Assembly: GCA_026214975.1 (NCBI GenBank) | Contig: JAOBSW010000425.1 | Span: 1 to 64,000, forward strand | Length of the DNA: 64,000 bases | From: Gentiana macrophylla | Taxonomy: Eukaryota; Streptophyta; Magnoliopsida; Gentianales; Gentianaceae | Reading direction: 5' to 3' | Part shown: positions 22,081-33,935 of the stretch, in pieces | Position numbering within the stretch: position 1 is the stretch's first letter | Layout: each line of letters starts with the position of its first letter | Made by a program: the position numbers and the translations under genes | Notes under the pieces: generated by a model | What the model was told of the DNA's origin: nothing | What the model saw: only the letters and a program-made list of their open reading frames with translations | Database searches by the model: none

Positions 22081-23156
22081 TACTTTGTGTACTCTCTTGT
22101 ATTAGAAAACGGATTGTATTTCATTAAACCCACGCAAGCTCCCCTGTTAAATACTGAAATGTTTAAAGTAGCGCATCAAAAATCTGCTAAAAGGCAGAAA
22201 ATTTTTCATAAAGAAGATAGTACATATCTTTGGCACCTTAGGCTAGGTCACATTTCCTTGGAAAGACTCAAACGACTGGCTAAGGGTGATACCTTAAAAG
22301 AGTTATCTGCTGACTCATTGCCGGTTTGCGAATCTTGCCTGGAAGGAAAAATGACTAAACGCCCCTTCGCCAAAAGGAATAGGGCCAAAGAACCTATAGA
22401 GTTAGTACATTCGCACCTTTGTGGTCCGATGAATGTGCAAGCTGTGAGGCGGATTCGAGTATTTTGTGACTTTCATCGACGATTACTCGAGATTCGGATA
22501 TGTTTATCTCACGATCGAAAATCCGAGACTTTTGGCAAGTTTAAGGAATTTCAAGCGTAAGCGAAAGCGATTAGGCAAGTCCTTGAAATGCCTTCGCCCG
22601 ATCGCTGGAGGAGAGTACTTAGATATCGAGTTCATCGACTACCTACTTGAACATGGGATCTGCTCCCAACGCTTACGCGCCTAGGACACCTCGGCAAAAT
22701 GGAGTTGTTGAAAGGAGAAATAGAACATTGATTGACATGGTCGATCAATGATGAGCTACGCCTAGCTACCGATATCCTTTTGGGGATATGCTCTGTAAGC
22801 AAATGGTATACATATCGAATGTGGTACCGCCAAAGTCTGTCACAAAGACACCTTATGAAATGTGGAGGGACGGCCGGAAGGCCTAAATCACTGCATTTGG
22901 GGATGTCCCGCACACGTGTGCCGTAGACAAGACTAATAAACTACAAAAGCGTATGAAGGTATGTCTGTTTGTTGGTTACCCCAAGGGAACACGTGGAGGT
23001 CTGTTTTATGATCCGGAAGATAACAAGGTAATAGTTTCCACTAACGCCACGTTTTTGGAGGATCAGTATATGACAGACTTCACGCCTCGAAGTAAAGTCG
23101 TACTTGAGGAGTTACTTTCTGACGAGGTTAGACCACAAGTGCCACCTAGTGTCACT
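22081..23156 (+). pseudogene. C1 GAG-pre-integrase and integrase, cut by G2
   Basis: Frame 22087-22560 holds WHLRLGHISLERLKRLAKGDT and CESCLEGKMTKRPF (HHCC zinc finger), then ELVHSHLCGPMNVQA at the core start. The core continues in other frames: VTFIDDYSRFGYVYL (about 22465), RQNGVVERRNRTL-like sequence (about 22690-22730), and KVCLFVGYPKGTRGGLFYDPEDNKVIVSTNATF (22953-23055) at the C-terminal end. The following linker is cut at 23156 by G2 and resumes at 33820. At least four frame changes. Confidence 0.88.
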
Positions 23157-24744
23157 TGATGACGGTCAAGTTAAACTATTAACTCGATGCCTACTAACAC
23201 ACTAGCAAGAGAACTAGGTTCAATTGTAGTATATCCAGATAGAGTCGAGGTCGATCCCACAGAGACTCGGCACAAACAAAACGCAACTTTATCCTATTAG
23301 AACTAAATTGAAAGGGCGGTCTACGACCAACTAAATGCAATAAATAAAATAGTGACAACCACAAGACACAAAGACAGACTAAAGACTACTAAAACACGGA
23401 TAATACGGTTGATATTATCTAAACAAATAGTATTGATTACGCTAGTAGATTATAACTCCCCCATAGTGAATTAGGATGATAACGAGACAAAACAAACGTT
23501 AAAGATTAATTATTATGACTACGGAGTCATCCCCAAGGTAGATTTAGCTCCAATTAGGCCCTCTAAATCATCGTGCCACCATTACGTGACTTCGCTTTTT
23601 AATGCCTCCATCTCATATAACTTCCGACACAATTACGAGACTAGGGATGCCGGTATAAACCGTAACCTCATCTAAGCAACATTCCTAGGTAAGGCGACTT
23701 CTTAGATGCCGATTCAATCTATATCCTAAGTAACAATCACTTTTGGGTTTCATGTTAAATTATGATGACGAATAACTAAGTTGATCAGTTTAATTACTCG
23801 CTTTAATTCCAATTCAGAGAATCGACGTAGTCGGCCGATCATAATATTGTCCTACACATTGCCAGGCTCGGTCGATCGAATGACAAAGACTCGGGCGACC
23901 GAGTGACATGTCTAGGTCGACCGAACACGCTTCGCGGTCGAACAAATCATGATTACTTCTTAACGCTTCTAACCTAAACACATGGGTTCGTGAATAGATC
24001 TACATCACGCAATCAATACAAATAAAACTACTCCATAATAAAATACATCGATCTACAAATAAAGATCGTGCATAATTTAATAGTCATACCTCGAAGACGA
24101 GAGTGACTCCCACTCTTTAATGCGCCCCTAATCGGAGAATCCGATTTAATCCACAATGTAGAACATAAAGAAAATAAAACTAAAACTCAAAATCTAAAAT
24201 TGTATGAATTGTTTTGTGTTGTAGTGGTGTTGGTGGTCGTGTGTTCTCAATTTCGAGTCATTGCTTATATAGGAGTTGTAGCCGACATAGGGAGAATCCA
24301 TAAGATTGACATGCATTTATCAACTTAGGCTCGGGTGACCGAACCTACACGCCGGTCGTCGATCGAATGGCATGGCTCGGTCGACCGAGCCTCCTTCTTC
24401 ACGCTGCTTTCACTTCGGTTCGTCTGACTTGTTCCCACTCCATGCTTTTGAATTGATCTCGATTGATCTCTTCTTCAATGCTCCGATTTTCTTCTCTTTA
24501 TCTTGAGATCTCTCGATTGCATGATAATTATCTTCCCGATTTATCATGATCTCGCAAAATCATCATTTATCACACAATTTAATTGCTCTTTATAATAAAA
24601 AAGCTAAATGCCAATTATCATATTAATAATCACTCATCATTAAATAATAAATATAAACACGTGATTAAATATGAAATATATATAATTAACTCCGATTTAA
24701 GGTTATTATTGATGACATAAATGGGTACATTTTAACCGTCATCA
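23157..24744 (-). repeat. G2 3' LTR (left copy)
   Basis: On the + strand TGATGACGGTCAAG...CCGTCATCA, 1,588 bp; TATA box on the minus strand at 24265-24271. TCGGTCGAYCGA-type boxes at about 23868-23880, 23890-23905, 23912-23925 and 24375-24392. Closely similar to the right copy, with mostly single-base indels. Confidence 0.9.
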
Positions 24745-24758
24745 AAATGCCCCCCACA
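24745..24758 (-). other. G2 polypurine tract
   Basis: Minus strand reads TGTGGGGGGCATTTT directly before the 3' LTR. Analogous to the G1 tract at 11816-11829. Confidence 0.75.
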
Positions 24759-26270
24759 TAAACTTTGCTTCATCCCCAACAAAGCATCAATAAGTCATTC
24801 CCAAGACAACATTTTCCGTGGTCATCTCATACTTACACAAGAAACCCGAGTCAACTCATACCACCATGCTCATAAGATAAGCATTATTCACTACTCGCTA
24901 TGAATCAAGTGATTGTGTGCATGTGCGTTGGTTTTATATAAATGTAGCTGATTTAGAGTTTATGCAGACTTCATATCTAAATTTACCAACATCAAGATTC
25001 ATACTTCTTATGCCTCGCAATGGTTAAAGCACTAGAACAATAAGCAAGAGCGTATCTATAGGGGTTTTGGACTTGAGATCGAGTACTACTCAAGCCTCTA
25101 AAAATTAATATTTTCAATTTTTGCATATGTTTCGAATACTACTAATCTCAAGGAAGAAAACTTTTCAATGAGTATCTCCCTATCTTAGATCATGCATAGC
25201 ACCGAATATTACCACAAGCGCAGGGCTACTTTGGTAATTTTTCTACAAGCCCAGTGTTTTAATGCATTGTCAAAACACAGGTACGTCCCAAGCTTATTAC
25301 TCCGCTTTTGTTGGCTAGAAGATCAGAATACATTAGTCGACAAACACCGACTTGCAATTGTACACATACTTCTTTCAATTATTATAACTACGCATACTTC
25401 TGTCAAAACACAGGTACGTCCCAAGCTTATCTACGCATTGTACACATACTTCTTTCAATTATTATAACTCATGCGGTACTAAGCGATTCACATGTCGAGT
25501 AATTGAACAATACCTAACTACTTGCAATTGTTGGCATGAATATCCTTAAGTCTACTAACAATTTATCGCAAAAGTATAATATGACCACGTACTCACGCAA
25601 CTTGGTTCATTTCCTATTAATTCTAAGTATAAGAACTTCACAAGTTTAAGGGCAACGAGTTAAACACTTGGCATTTATCCATAAAAATTTTAAATTTGGC
25701 TCAATATTGTCTCAAAGATTCGCGCCCCTTGACTTTTCAACACTTTTCAACACTTAGCACAATATATAGCTAAGTCCCCCGCCTCACTTACACATGGCAT
25801 TGTCCTCAATGACAAAAATAAATGAGAGTCAAGATGAAAGACTTAGCTCGAAACGGCTCCCAAGTAAAGGAACAATATCGGAGTAATCACCGCACAGCGT
25901 GTAGAGAGATGCACACATCCTCGTATAAACAAACAAGCTCCACGAAAATCGTCAAATACCATGTCTATGGAGGTTATAAAATAACGTGGCGTAATTAGAT
26001 ATAAATATCTAAAAACAGCTTTAAGCCATTTTATTTTATACTTCCATGGACAAGACCAAAAGGGATTTAAACCTAAATAAAAACTCACATGACGGCTATC
26101 AAGGAAAAACCTCGCTTATTCCGAACTTAGACTCGGAACATGGCGAGATGAAAAAACCGTGATAGGCGATGCTACTTTATTAACAAGAAAACGAAAAAGA
26201 TAGTTATTGGTAGTAGTTCTAAGTTTATAGTCGCTAGCTCGACTAAGCTCAAGATGGTTTATTCATAGAC
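24759..26270 (-). other. G2 3' non-coding tail
   Basis: About 1.5 kb between the end of pol and the PPT. It is homologous on the minus strand to the G1 tail, including CATTGAGGACAATG at about 25797-25810. It contains a local duplication at 25270-25469. Open frames here (25192-25502, 25843-26088) overlap repeats and have no domain. No antisense or env-like gene is supported. Confidence 0.65.
25270..25469. repeat. Interleaved local duplications in G2 tail
   Basis: A 28-bp identical block (TCAAAACACAGGTACGTCCC...) occurs at 25270-25297 and 25403-25430. A 33-bp identical block (ATTGTACACATACTTCTTTC...) occurs at 25357-25389 and 25437-25469. The offsets differ (133 and 80 bp), so this is not a simple tandem repeat. 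G1 has one copy of each in the homologous place. Confidence 0.85.
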
Positions 26271-27545
26271 AGTGGTCATCGAGGTACAAAACCTCCTCCT
26301 CAAAGAAAGAAAGCGGAAGCCCATGATAATGCTTAATACGATGTCCATTGACCACAAACCGACTCGTCTTTGAAGTTGAATAGCTCCACCGCCTCCGAAG
26401 GAAAGACTTGTTGTACTTGAAATGGGCCACACCATCTTGATTTCAACTTACCCGGGAAGAGTCTTAAGCGCGAATTGTATAAGAGAACTAGATCACCCTC
26501 TTGAAAGGTCCTATCCGTAATCTTTTGTCATGGAACTTCTTCGTGCGCTCCTTGAAAATCTTGGCATTCTCGTGATGCCTCTAAACGAAACTCTTCCAGT
26601 GAGTTAATTCTAATATCCTCTTTTCACCGGCCAACGCCTCATCAAAATTTAGCATCCTTGTTGCCCACATGGCCCGGTGTTCCAGCCTCCACAGGTAGAT
26701 GACATGCCTTTCCAAAAACAATCCTATATGGTGACATTCCAATCGAAGTTTTATATGCAGTCCTATAAGCCCATAAAGCGTCGTCTAAACATAACGACCA
26801 ATCCTTCCTAGTCGTATTGACAGTTTTCTCCAGGATACGCTTTATCTCTCGATTGGTGACTTTCACCGTCCGCTAGTCCTGGGGTGATATGCGATTTGCT
26901 AGCTTATGTCGAACCCCATACTTGATCATCAGCCTTTCAAAAGGTTTATTGCAGAAATGGCTACCATTGTCGCTTATAATCGCCCTAGGTGTCCCAAACC
27001 TTGTAAAGATGTTCTTCTTCAAGAATCTAACCACAACCCTAGCATCGTTAGTAGGGGAAGCCATGGCCTCAACCCATTTGGATACATAATCTACAAATGA
27101 CTAAGATATATCGGTTAGATAATGATGAAGTGAAGGGTCCGACAAAATCTATTCCCCAAACGTCAAAAAGCTCCACTTCTAAGATGCTTTTGAGTGGCAT
27201 CTCATTCCTCCTTGAAATATTACCTGTCATTTGACAAGCATGACATGCCTTTGCATATTGGTGTGCATCCTTAAACAATGTCGGCCAATAAAAACCGCAT
27301 TGGAGGACTTTGGCCGCAGTTTTATCTCCCCCGTAGTGTCCTCCAACTTCATAGGAATGACAATGCTTCAGGATATCATTATACTCTTCTTCGGGCACAC
27401 ATCTTCGAAAAACATTATCAGATCCTAGCTTAAACAAGTACGGTTCATCCCAATAGTAGTGTCTAAGATCTTTAAAGAATTTTTTCCTTTCTTGGACAGT
27501 GAGATTCGGTGGTAGGTACTTTGCGGATAGATAATTGACAAACAA
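26271..27545 (-). pseudogene. G2 integrase
   Basis: Ty3-type integrase. Minus-strand frame 27545-27069 gives HCHSYEVGGHYGGDKTAAK and CHACQMTGN (HHCC zinc finger), then FDVWGIDFVGPF with the first catalytic Asp. Frame 27064-26873 has FTRFGTPRAIISDNGSHF with the second Asp. Frame 26866-26642 has [21 protein letters not shown], just after the point where the catalytic Glu should stand; the YHPQTNGQAE segment is disrupted near 26870. The C-terminal part (about 26530-26300) shows [21 protein letters not shown], the GPF-type domain. Frameshifts separate the pieces. It follows RNase H as in other Ty3 elements. Confidence 0.9.
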
Positions 27546-28230
27546 ACTAAACCATGGTTGCTTCTTCCTTCACAACCTCAATTCGCAAGAAAGCCGCAAA
27601 GACAATCGTCATGTCCCCGATGGTGGTGATGGAGAAAAGTTGTTCATCGTGAAAAGATTCTACTATCTCGTAATTCCTCACCATCCTCTAATTGTAAGCG
27701 CGATAGATGATCGGCCACCACGTTCTCACTTCCTTTCTTGTCTCGGATTTCTACGCCAAATTCTTGCAACAAGAGAATCCATCTCAACAGCCTCGGCTTT
27801 GAATCTTGCTTTGCTAGAGATACTTAAGAGCCGCATGGTCATCCCACACAGCTGACTTTAGATCCCACTAAGTAAGATCTAAATTTGTCAAAAGCAAAGA
27901 TAACGCCAAAAGCTCCTTCTCCGTTGTTGCATAGTTTCTTTGGGCAGCATTCAAAGTCCGACTTGCATAATAAATGGGCCTAAAAATCTTATCCTTTCTC
28001 GACCCAAAGCGCGCGCCAAAGAAGATCACTTGCATCACACATCGCTCGAATGGCGTATCCCAATCCGGTGCGACTAACGGGTGCGTTGATCACCTACTTT
28101 TTATTTCGTTGAAAGCTTTTATGCACTCATTAGAAAACACGAATGGTACGCCCTGGCCAATAATTCGTAAGAGGTTCAGAGACCAAGGAAAATCCTTGAT
28201 GAACCCACGATAAAATCCGGCGTGGCCTAA
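27546..28230 (-). pseudogene. G2 RNase H
   Basis: RNase H of the Ty3 type, C-terminal to RT. Minus-strand translation in broken frames shows FLGHAGFYRGFIKDF (RT connection), THPLVAPDWDTPFERCVMQV (degenerate ELMCDAS region with the first catalytic Asp lost to a frameshift or substitution), PIYYASRTLNAAQRNYATTE with the catalytic Glu region, and [10 protein letters not shown]. At about 27850 a duplicated or damaged stretch follows. Inactive as written. Confidence 0.85.
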
Positions 28231-28990
28231 AAACCTCGCAAAGTTTTAAGATTAGTAGGTGGAGGTAATTTCTCGATCACCTCAACTTTGGCTCTATCCA
28301 CCTCTATACCGCTCCTTGATATGCGGTGACCTAGTACTATACCTTCCGTAACCATCAAATGACACTTCTCCCGCTTAAGCACAAGATTAGTCTCTTCACA
28401 TCTCTTCAACACTCGTGCTAGATGTGCTAGACATGAATCAAATCGTCTCCAAACACGGAGAAATCATCCATAAAGATTTCCAAGAAATCTTCCACCATAT
28501 CCGCAAACAATGACATCATACACCGTTGAAATGTCGCGAGGGCATTGCACAATCCAAATGGCATTCGATTATACGCAAATGTCCCATATGGGCATGTAAA
28601 TGTTGTTTTCTCACGATCTTCAGGTGAGATGTGGATTTGATAGTATCCCGAATATCCGTCGAGAAAACAATAGAAAGCATGCCCGCCGTCTCTCGAGCAT
28701 TTGATCGATGAAAGGAAGAGGAAAATGGTCCTTACGAGTCGCATCATTTAGTTTCCTAAAGTCTATGCATACTCGATGACCGTGATTAGCCTTACAGAAT
28801 TAACTCATTCAACTCATTGGCTTGCACCGTCAATCCTCCCTTTTGGGAACTACGTGGATAGGGCTTACCCATTCGCTATCAAAGAATTGGAAATATAATT
28901 CTCATTTCTAGCATTTTTATAACCTCATCCCTAACCACTTCCTTTAATTGTGGGGTTAAACGCCTCGAGGTTGTGCAACCAACCGCTTTT
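28231..28990 (-). pseudogene. G2 reverse transcriptase
   Basis: Ty3-type RT. Minus-strand frame 28747-28427 gives HAFYCFLDGYSGYYQIHISPEDREKTTFTCPYGTFAYNRMPFGLCNALATFQRCM; the first catalytic Asp is in FLDGYSGY. FMDDFSVFGD (about 28487-28457) is the YVDD-equivalent and is intact. Frame 28412-28227 has KRCEETNLVLKREKCHLMVTEGIVLGHRIS, the thumb side. Upstream (28990-28750) the fingers are broken by indels. The catalytic residues survive although the frame does not. Confidence 0.9.
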
Positions 28991-30051
28991 CAGTGGTCCA
29001 CGGAGATTTTGTGCATACATACGCTAGGACTAATACCCTTAACGTCATCTATGGTCCATCCAAATGCTCCGCGGTACTCTCTCAAAACTCTCATAAGTTT
29101 CTCTTCTTGTAAGTCCGTCAAGGAAGAAGATATGATCAATGGCAAGGTCTCATCTTGAAGAAATACGTACTTCAAATTTTGCAGGAAGAGGTTTTAAAGT
29201 CAAATTTGTGGGAGGTTCTTCCAAAGAGGTCTTCAACTTTTGACCAAAGTGAGTTTGAGTTCAAGTACTTATGCCACGCTGGTCTATGATAGAATCTTTC
29301 AATCTCCGCAAAGACTTACTTCCTCTCTATGTGCCTTGGGGTCCCTCTACTACATCCCCGGCCATATCATCTTCTCCTCCTCACTACTCACGCACTTGAC
29401 TTCATCTTCTTCTTCTAAGACAAGATTCAAGAAATCCTTTATACTTTCATGTTGTTGAAATTCTTGAACAATCCTATCAATGGAATCCATCATGAAACAA
29501 GCATCCTCTCCATCATTAGGTTGCTTCATAGTGTCGAAGACATTGAATGCAACTCTCTCTTCGTTCACTCTTAACACCAACTCGCCTTTGTAAACATCAA
29601 TTAGCGTTCTACTAGTGGCCATGAAAGGTCTCCCTAATATCAATGGTACCTCGTAGTTAGCTTCCATATCTAATACCACAAAGTCGACAAGGAATACAAA
29701 CTTTTCAACTCTAACTAGCACATCCTCAACCACCCCACACGGTTCCTTGACAGAACGGTCAGCTAACTGCAGTGTGATTGAGGTCTTCTTAAGATCTTTC
29801 ATGCCTAGTTTCCGAAAAATAGATAGTGGCATCAGGTTCACGCTTGCTCCTAGATCACACAAAGCTTTGTTCAGACATACGTTACCTATGGTGCAGGGAA
29901 TGAGAAAACTTCCCGGATCTTTGCATTTTGGGGGTAACTTATGTTGAAGAATGGCTGAGCACTCCTCATTAAGGCATATGGTCTCTAAATCTAGAAGTTT
30001 CCTTTTAGTGAGACGGCGCCTTTTAGAAACTTGGTGTACTGTGCATTTCAC
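28991..30051 (-). pseudogene. G2 protease and RT N-terminal linker
   Basis: Minus-strand frame 30051-29350 (233 codons) is the retropepsin-like protease: CDLGASVNLMPLSIFRKLG holds the active-site Asp in DLGA, VPLILGRPFMATSRTLIDVY is the Athila-type ILGRPF motif, and an acidic tail follows. Downstream, frame 29175-28990 reads MKYVFLQDETLPLIISSSL and EYRGAFGWTIDDVKGISPSVCMHKI, the conserved entry to the RT. The protease domain itself appears complete in one frame, which is unusual in this window. Confidence 0.9.
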
Positions 30052-31870
30052 TAGTGCTTCAACTAGGGTATATTGATTTGTAACTTACTAAACATATCCA
30101 CGAACTTCTTATACCTCTTATTATCAAACTTAGGCTTCGGCTTTGGTGGAGGATAAGGTAGAGTTGAAGGGTCGACATCGGTGAAAATTGGATACTTGTT
30201 ATCGTAAAGTTCAACTCTAGGGCCAAGAGGTTCTTTATATGTTCTTTGCTCGTGCAAAGATTCGAAGTATTAGTCTCATTGCTTGGCTCACCATCCTTAT
30301 TCTTTGTGACTTTCTCTTGCGGTGGATGGTGGAGTTACTTCTTTCCACTTCTTGTCATGATCGCATTCAAATCCTTAGGGTTCTTCTCGTTGTTGCTTGG
30401 CAACCTCCAGGAGGTCTAGTTGAGACATGCTCACCTAGTTGTCCTACTCGGTGCGTGAGATTTTGACTAGAGCTTCTCGGTTGGTTACCTTGGCATCCTG
30501 TCTTTCGACAATATTGGCTAAAGTTAGTGGCTAACTCAGCCATAGATTTTGAAAGTTGTCCCATATTATCGTGATTTACATTACTCGCTTTTTCTATCGC
30601 AGCCTTCCCAACCAAAAGTTTTAGTCCATTGTGGTACATAAGGGTAGGTGGTTTAGGCCTTTCTCCTGCATTTATGTCACTATATCGAATCCAGGATGGT
30701 TATGATTGGGTCCAGATCCTCCTCCGACATAATTGGCTTCTTCAAGCATCAAAGATTCTCACCTTGAGGTGCTACTCGATTCCAAATTCTCTCTCTACTC
30801 TTGTCATCCTCTCTTGCATCCCATCTACCTTATCATTGATAACAGAAAGTTGTTCTAAGATTTTGGTAGATGCACTATCATCGAATATATCGCCGCCATC
30901 TTCAAGAGAGCGATGTCATTGCCTCCCATTGGCTATTCATCGCTATTTGCTCCATCTTCCTTGTGCCTCCTCAGAGATAGAAGAACAAACGCCCATTGCT
31001 TTGGAGGCGTCTACTCTAATTTTCTCGTCTCTCAACCCATGGTAAAAAGTTTGCATTAAAAGCCGAGAGATATGTCATGATGAGGACACTTCCTCATAGC
31101 TTCCTTGAAACGCTCCCAAGCTTGATCAAAACTCTCCCTGTGTTGTTGCTTAAATCCTAGGATGTCTTGGCGTAACATAAAAGTTTTTCCTAAGTGGAAA
31201 ATACTTATTCATGAACTTTTGCAACAGCTTGTTCCCAAGTAGTAATAGATCCAGCCTCTAAAGAGAGAAGCCATTGCTTTAGCTTTATCTTTCAAAGTGA
31301 AAGGGAAAAGCTTAAGATTTAATGTTACCCTCCGGGATTAATTTCGGTTTCACAAGACTAACGATTTCCAAGAAATTCGCCACGTGAACACCAGGATCCT
31401 CGCTTTGGACTCCATGAAAAGTAGAATAATTGGTCACCATTTGAATTACATTAGGCCTAGGGTGATAGACTTCCGCAAAGATCTTGCGGTGCTACGATAA
31501 GCGGAATGAATTGTTCAATAGTGGGCGTTGCATAACTTTGCAAAAGCGCCTCGCTTCCTTGAACTAGGGCTTGGTTCTCATTATTAGCATTTGCATTCAC
31601 ATTATTGACATTATTGATAATGTGGATTAATAACAGTGATTAGGTACCTGGTTTGGATTGACCGGATTGCCTTCCATTTCCGCTTTGATTCGTAATGCTC
31701 GTAATGATCGGTTGTATGTCCTTCTTCCACTCCTTGCTCGCTTCCTCAAGATTTGGATCCTCTTCTCCTTGCTTAGCCGTTCCCCACCTAACTTCCTATT
31801 CCTTCTCGTAAATTTCTCTATCTCAGGATTATAAGGCTCAAGCGGTTCCTTCGATTTCCGAGTAGCGTAC
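30052..31870 (-). pseudogene. G2 gag
   Basis: Capsid polyprotein on the minus strand, broken into several frames. From the 5' side: a basic N-terminal part near 31860-31680 (EPYNPEIEKFTRRNRKLGG), a linker, then the retrotransposon gag domain at about 31460-31040 with EDPGVHVANFLEIVSLV, FDQAWERFKEAMRKCPHHDI and MQTFYHGLRDEKIRVDA. The part to 30260 is low complexity, with MAELATNFSQYCRK and a Gln/Ser-rich run; no clear zinc knuckle is seen. The piece 30257-30063 (YKEPLGPRVELYD...YPPPKPKPKFD) links to protease. Multiple stops, so inactive. Confidence 0.82.
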
Positions 31871-32201
31871 TATAAAATAATAAACAACAATAAAACAATT
31901 AATCACTAGTAAAGGCTAGGCCTTTAACTAACTAACTAAAACAGACTCAAATAAGTTTGAGAAAAGAAAAAGTAAATAAAATGTAAGCAGAATATTGTAA
32001 AACTCACACGTAACGTAAAATGTAAAAGAAAACAAATTCTCGGTCGATCGAGAGCCGTGGTTCGGTCGATCGAATGCTTTTTTTTTTTTTTTTTTATTAT
32101 TATTTTATTTATGACACTGCTTAATATACGGACTCTTATTCACGTAATATTCACGAATCCATTCTAACAAAATAAGCTATATCTTAATTTAATGACTCGA
32201 G
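31871..32201 (-). other. G2 leader between PBS and gag
   Basis: Short non-coding leader. It contains a T-tract of about 19 bases at 32079-32097 (poly-A in the sense of the element) and two TCGGTCGATCGA boxes at about 32040-32052 and 32061-32072, so this motif is not limited to the LTRs. Confidence 0.6.
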
Positions 32202-32219
32202 TCCCCGGCAACGGCGCCA
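32202..32219 (-). other. G2 primer binding site (tRNA-Asp type)
   Basis: Plus strand TCCCCGGCAACGGCGCCA, so the minus strand reads TGGCGCCGTTGCCGGGGA, 5 bp from the inner end of the 5' LTR. Identical to the PBS of G1. Confidence 0.88.
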
Positions 32220-32224
32220 AAACT

Positions 32225-33819
32225 TGATGATGGTCAAGTTAAACTATTAACTCGATGCCTACTAACACACTAGCAAGAGAACCAGTTCAATTGTAGTATA
32301 GCCGAGAGAGTCGAGGTCGATCCCACAGAGACTCGGCACAAACAAAACGCAACTTTATCCTATTAGAACTAAATTGAAAGTGGCGGTCTCACGACCAACT
32401 AAATGCAATAAATAAAATAGTGACAACCACAAGACACAAAGACAGACTAAAGACTACTAAAACACGGATAATACGGTTGATATTATCTAAACAAATAGTA
32501 TTGATTACGCTAGTAGATTATAACTCCCCCATAGTGAATTAGGATGATAACGAGACAACACAAACGTTAAAGATTAATTATTATGACTACGGGAGTCATC
32601 CCCAAGGTAGATTTAGCTCCAATTAGGCCCTCTAAATCATCGTGCCTCCATTACGTGACTTCGCTTTTTAATGCCTCCATCTCATATAACTTCTGACACA
32701 ATTACGAGACTAGGGATGCCGGTATAAACCGTAACCTCATCTAAGCAACATTCCTAGGTAAGGCGTACTTTTTAGATGCCGATTCAATCTATATCCTAAG
32801 TAACAATCACTTTTGGGTTTCATGTTAAATTATGATGACGAATAACTAAGTTGATCAGTTTAATTACTCGCTTTAATTCCAATTCAGAGAATCGACGAAG
32901 TCGGGCCGATCATAATATTGTCCTACACATTGCCAGGCTCGGTCGATCGAATGACAAAGACTCGGGCGACCGAGTGACATGTCTCAGTCGACCGAACACG
33001 ATTCACGGTCGGAACAAATCATGATTACTTCTTAACGCTTCTAACCTAAACACATGGGTTCGTAAATAGATCTACATCACGCAATCAATACAAATAAAAA
33101 CTACTCCATAATAAAATACATCGATCTACAAATAAAGATCGCATAATTTAATAGTCATACCAAGAAGCTAGAGTGACTCCCACTCTTTAATGCGCCCCTA
33201 ATCGGAGAATCCGGATTTAATCCACAATGTAGGAACATAAAGAAAATAAAACTAAAACTCAAAATCTAAAATTGTATGAATTGTTTTGTGTTGTAGTGGT
33301 GTTGGTGGTCGTGTGTTCTCAATTTCGGAGCTGCTGTTTATATAGGAGTTGTAGCCGACATAGGGAGAATCCATAAGATTGACATGCATTTATCAACTTA
33401 GGCTCGGGTGACCGAACCTACACGCCGGTCGATCGAATGGCATGGCTCGGTCGACCGAGCCTCCTTCTTCACGCTGCTTTCACTTCGGTTCGTCTGACTT
33501 GTTCCCCACTCCATGCTTTTGAATTGATCTCGATTGATCTTTTCTTCAATGCTCCGATTTTTCTCTTTTATCTTGAGATCTCCCCGATTGCATGATAATT
33601 ATCTTCCCGATTTATCATGATCTCGCAAAATCATCATTTATCACACAATTTAATTGCTCTTTTATAATAAAACAAAGCTAAATGCCGATTATCATATTAA
33701 TAATCACTCATCATTAAATAATAAATATAAACACGTGATTAAATATGAAATATATATAATTAACTCCGATTTAAGGTTATTATTGATGACATAAATGGGT
33801 ACATTTTAAATCGTCATCA
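32225..33819 (-). repeat. G2 5' LTR (right copy)
   Basis: Direct repeat of 23157-24744. TATA box on the minus strand at 33337-33344 (TATATAAA). Palindromic TCGGTCGAYCGA boxes at about 32938-32950, 32961-32972, 32980-32995 and 33447-33461. Differences from the left copy are mostly 1-3 base indels. Confidence 0.9.
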
Positions 33820-33935
33820 TCATCGTAGGCAACACTTCTACGAATGCAACAAATCACCCCTAATCCTAATCCACCCAGACGTCATCGAGAGAGTGGTTCG
33901 CCACCAAATCGGTATGGACAATCGAGGCTTAACGT
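33820..33935 (+). pseudogene. C1 pol linker fragment between G2 and C2
   Basis: 116 bp of C1 pol linker between integrase and RT, isolated between two insertions. It matches C2 at about 40086-40199 (intact linker ending GAGGCTTAACGTAGCC). The last five bases AACGT (33931-33935) are the left target duplication of C2; the first five, TCATC, are the right one of G2. Confidence 0.9.

Larger units (their letters stand above)
23157..33819 (-). mobile_element. Athila-like Ty3/gypsy element G2 (10.7 kb)
   Basis: Complete element on the minus strand. LTRs at 32225-33819 (5') and 23157-24744 (3'), tRNA-Asp PBS at 32202-32219, PPT at 24745-24758. Coding order on the minus strand is gag, protease, RT, RNase H, integrase, ending near 26270, which is Ty3/gypsy order. 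The retrotransposon gag type, the CDLGAS protease and the integrase GIDFVGPF motif point to the Athila/Tat group. Flanks TCACT (23152-23156) and TCATC (33820-33824) correspond to TCACC in the uninterrupted C2 copy (about 40086), giving a 5-bp duplication with changes. Several frameshifts and stops. Confidence 0.9.

Noticed and set aside
30629..31045. A 138-codon + strand frame in the gag region of G2
   Set aside because: Antisense to the gag domain, whose conserved motifs read on the minus strand at about 31040-31460.
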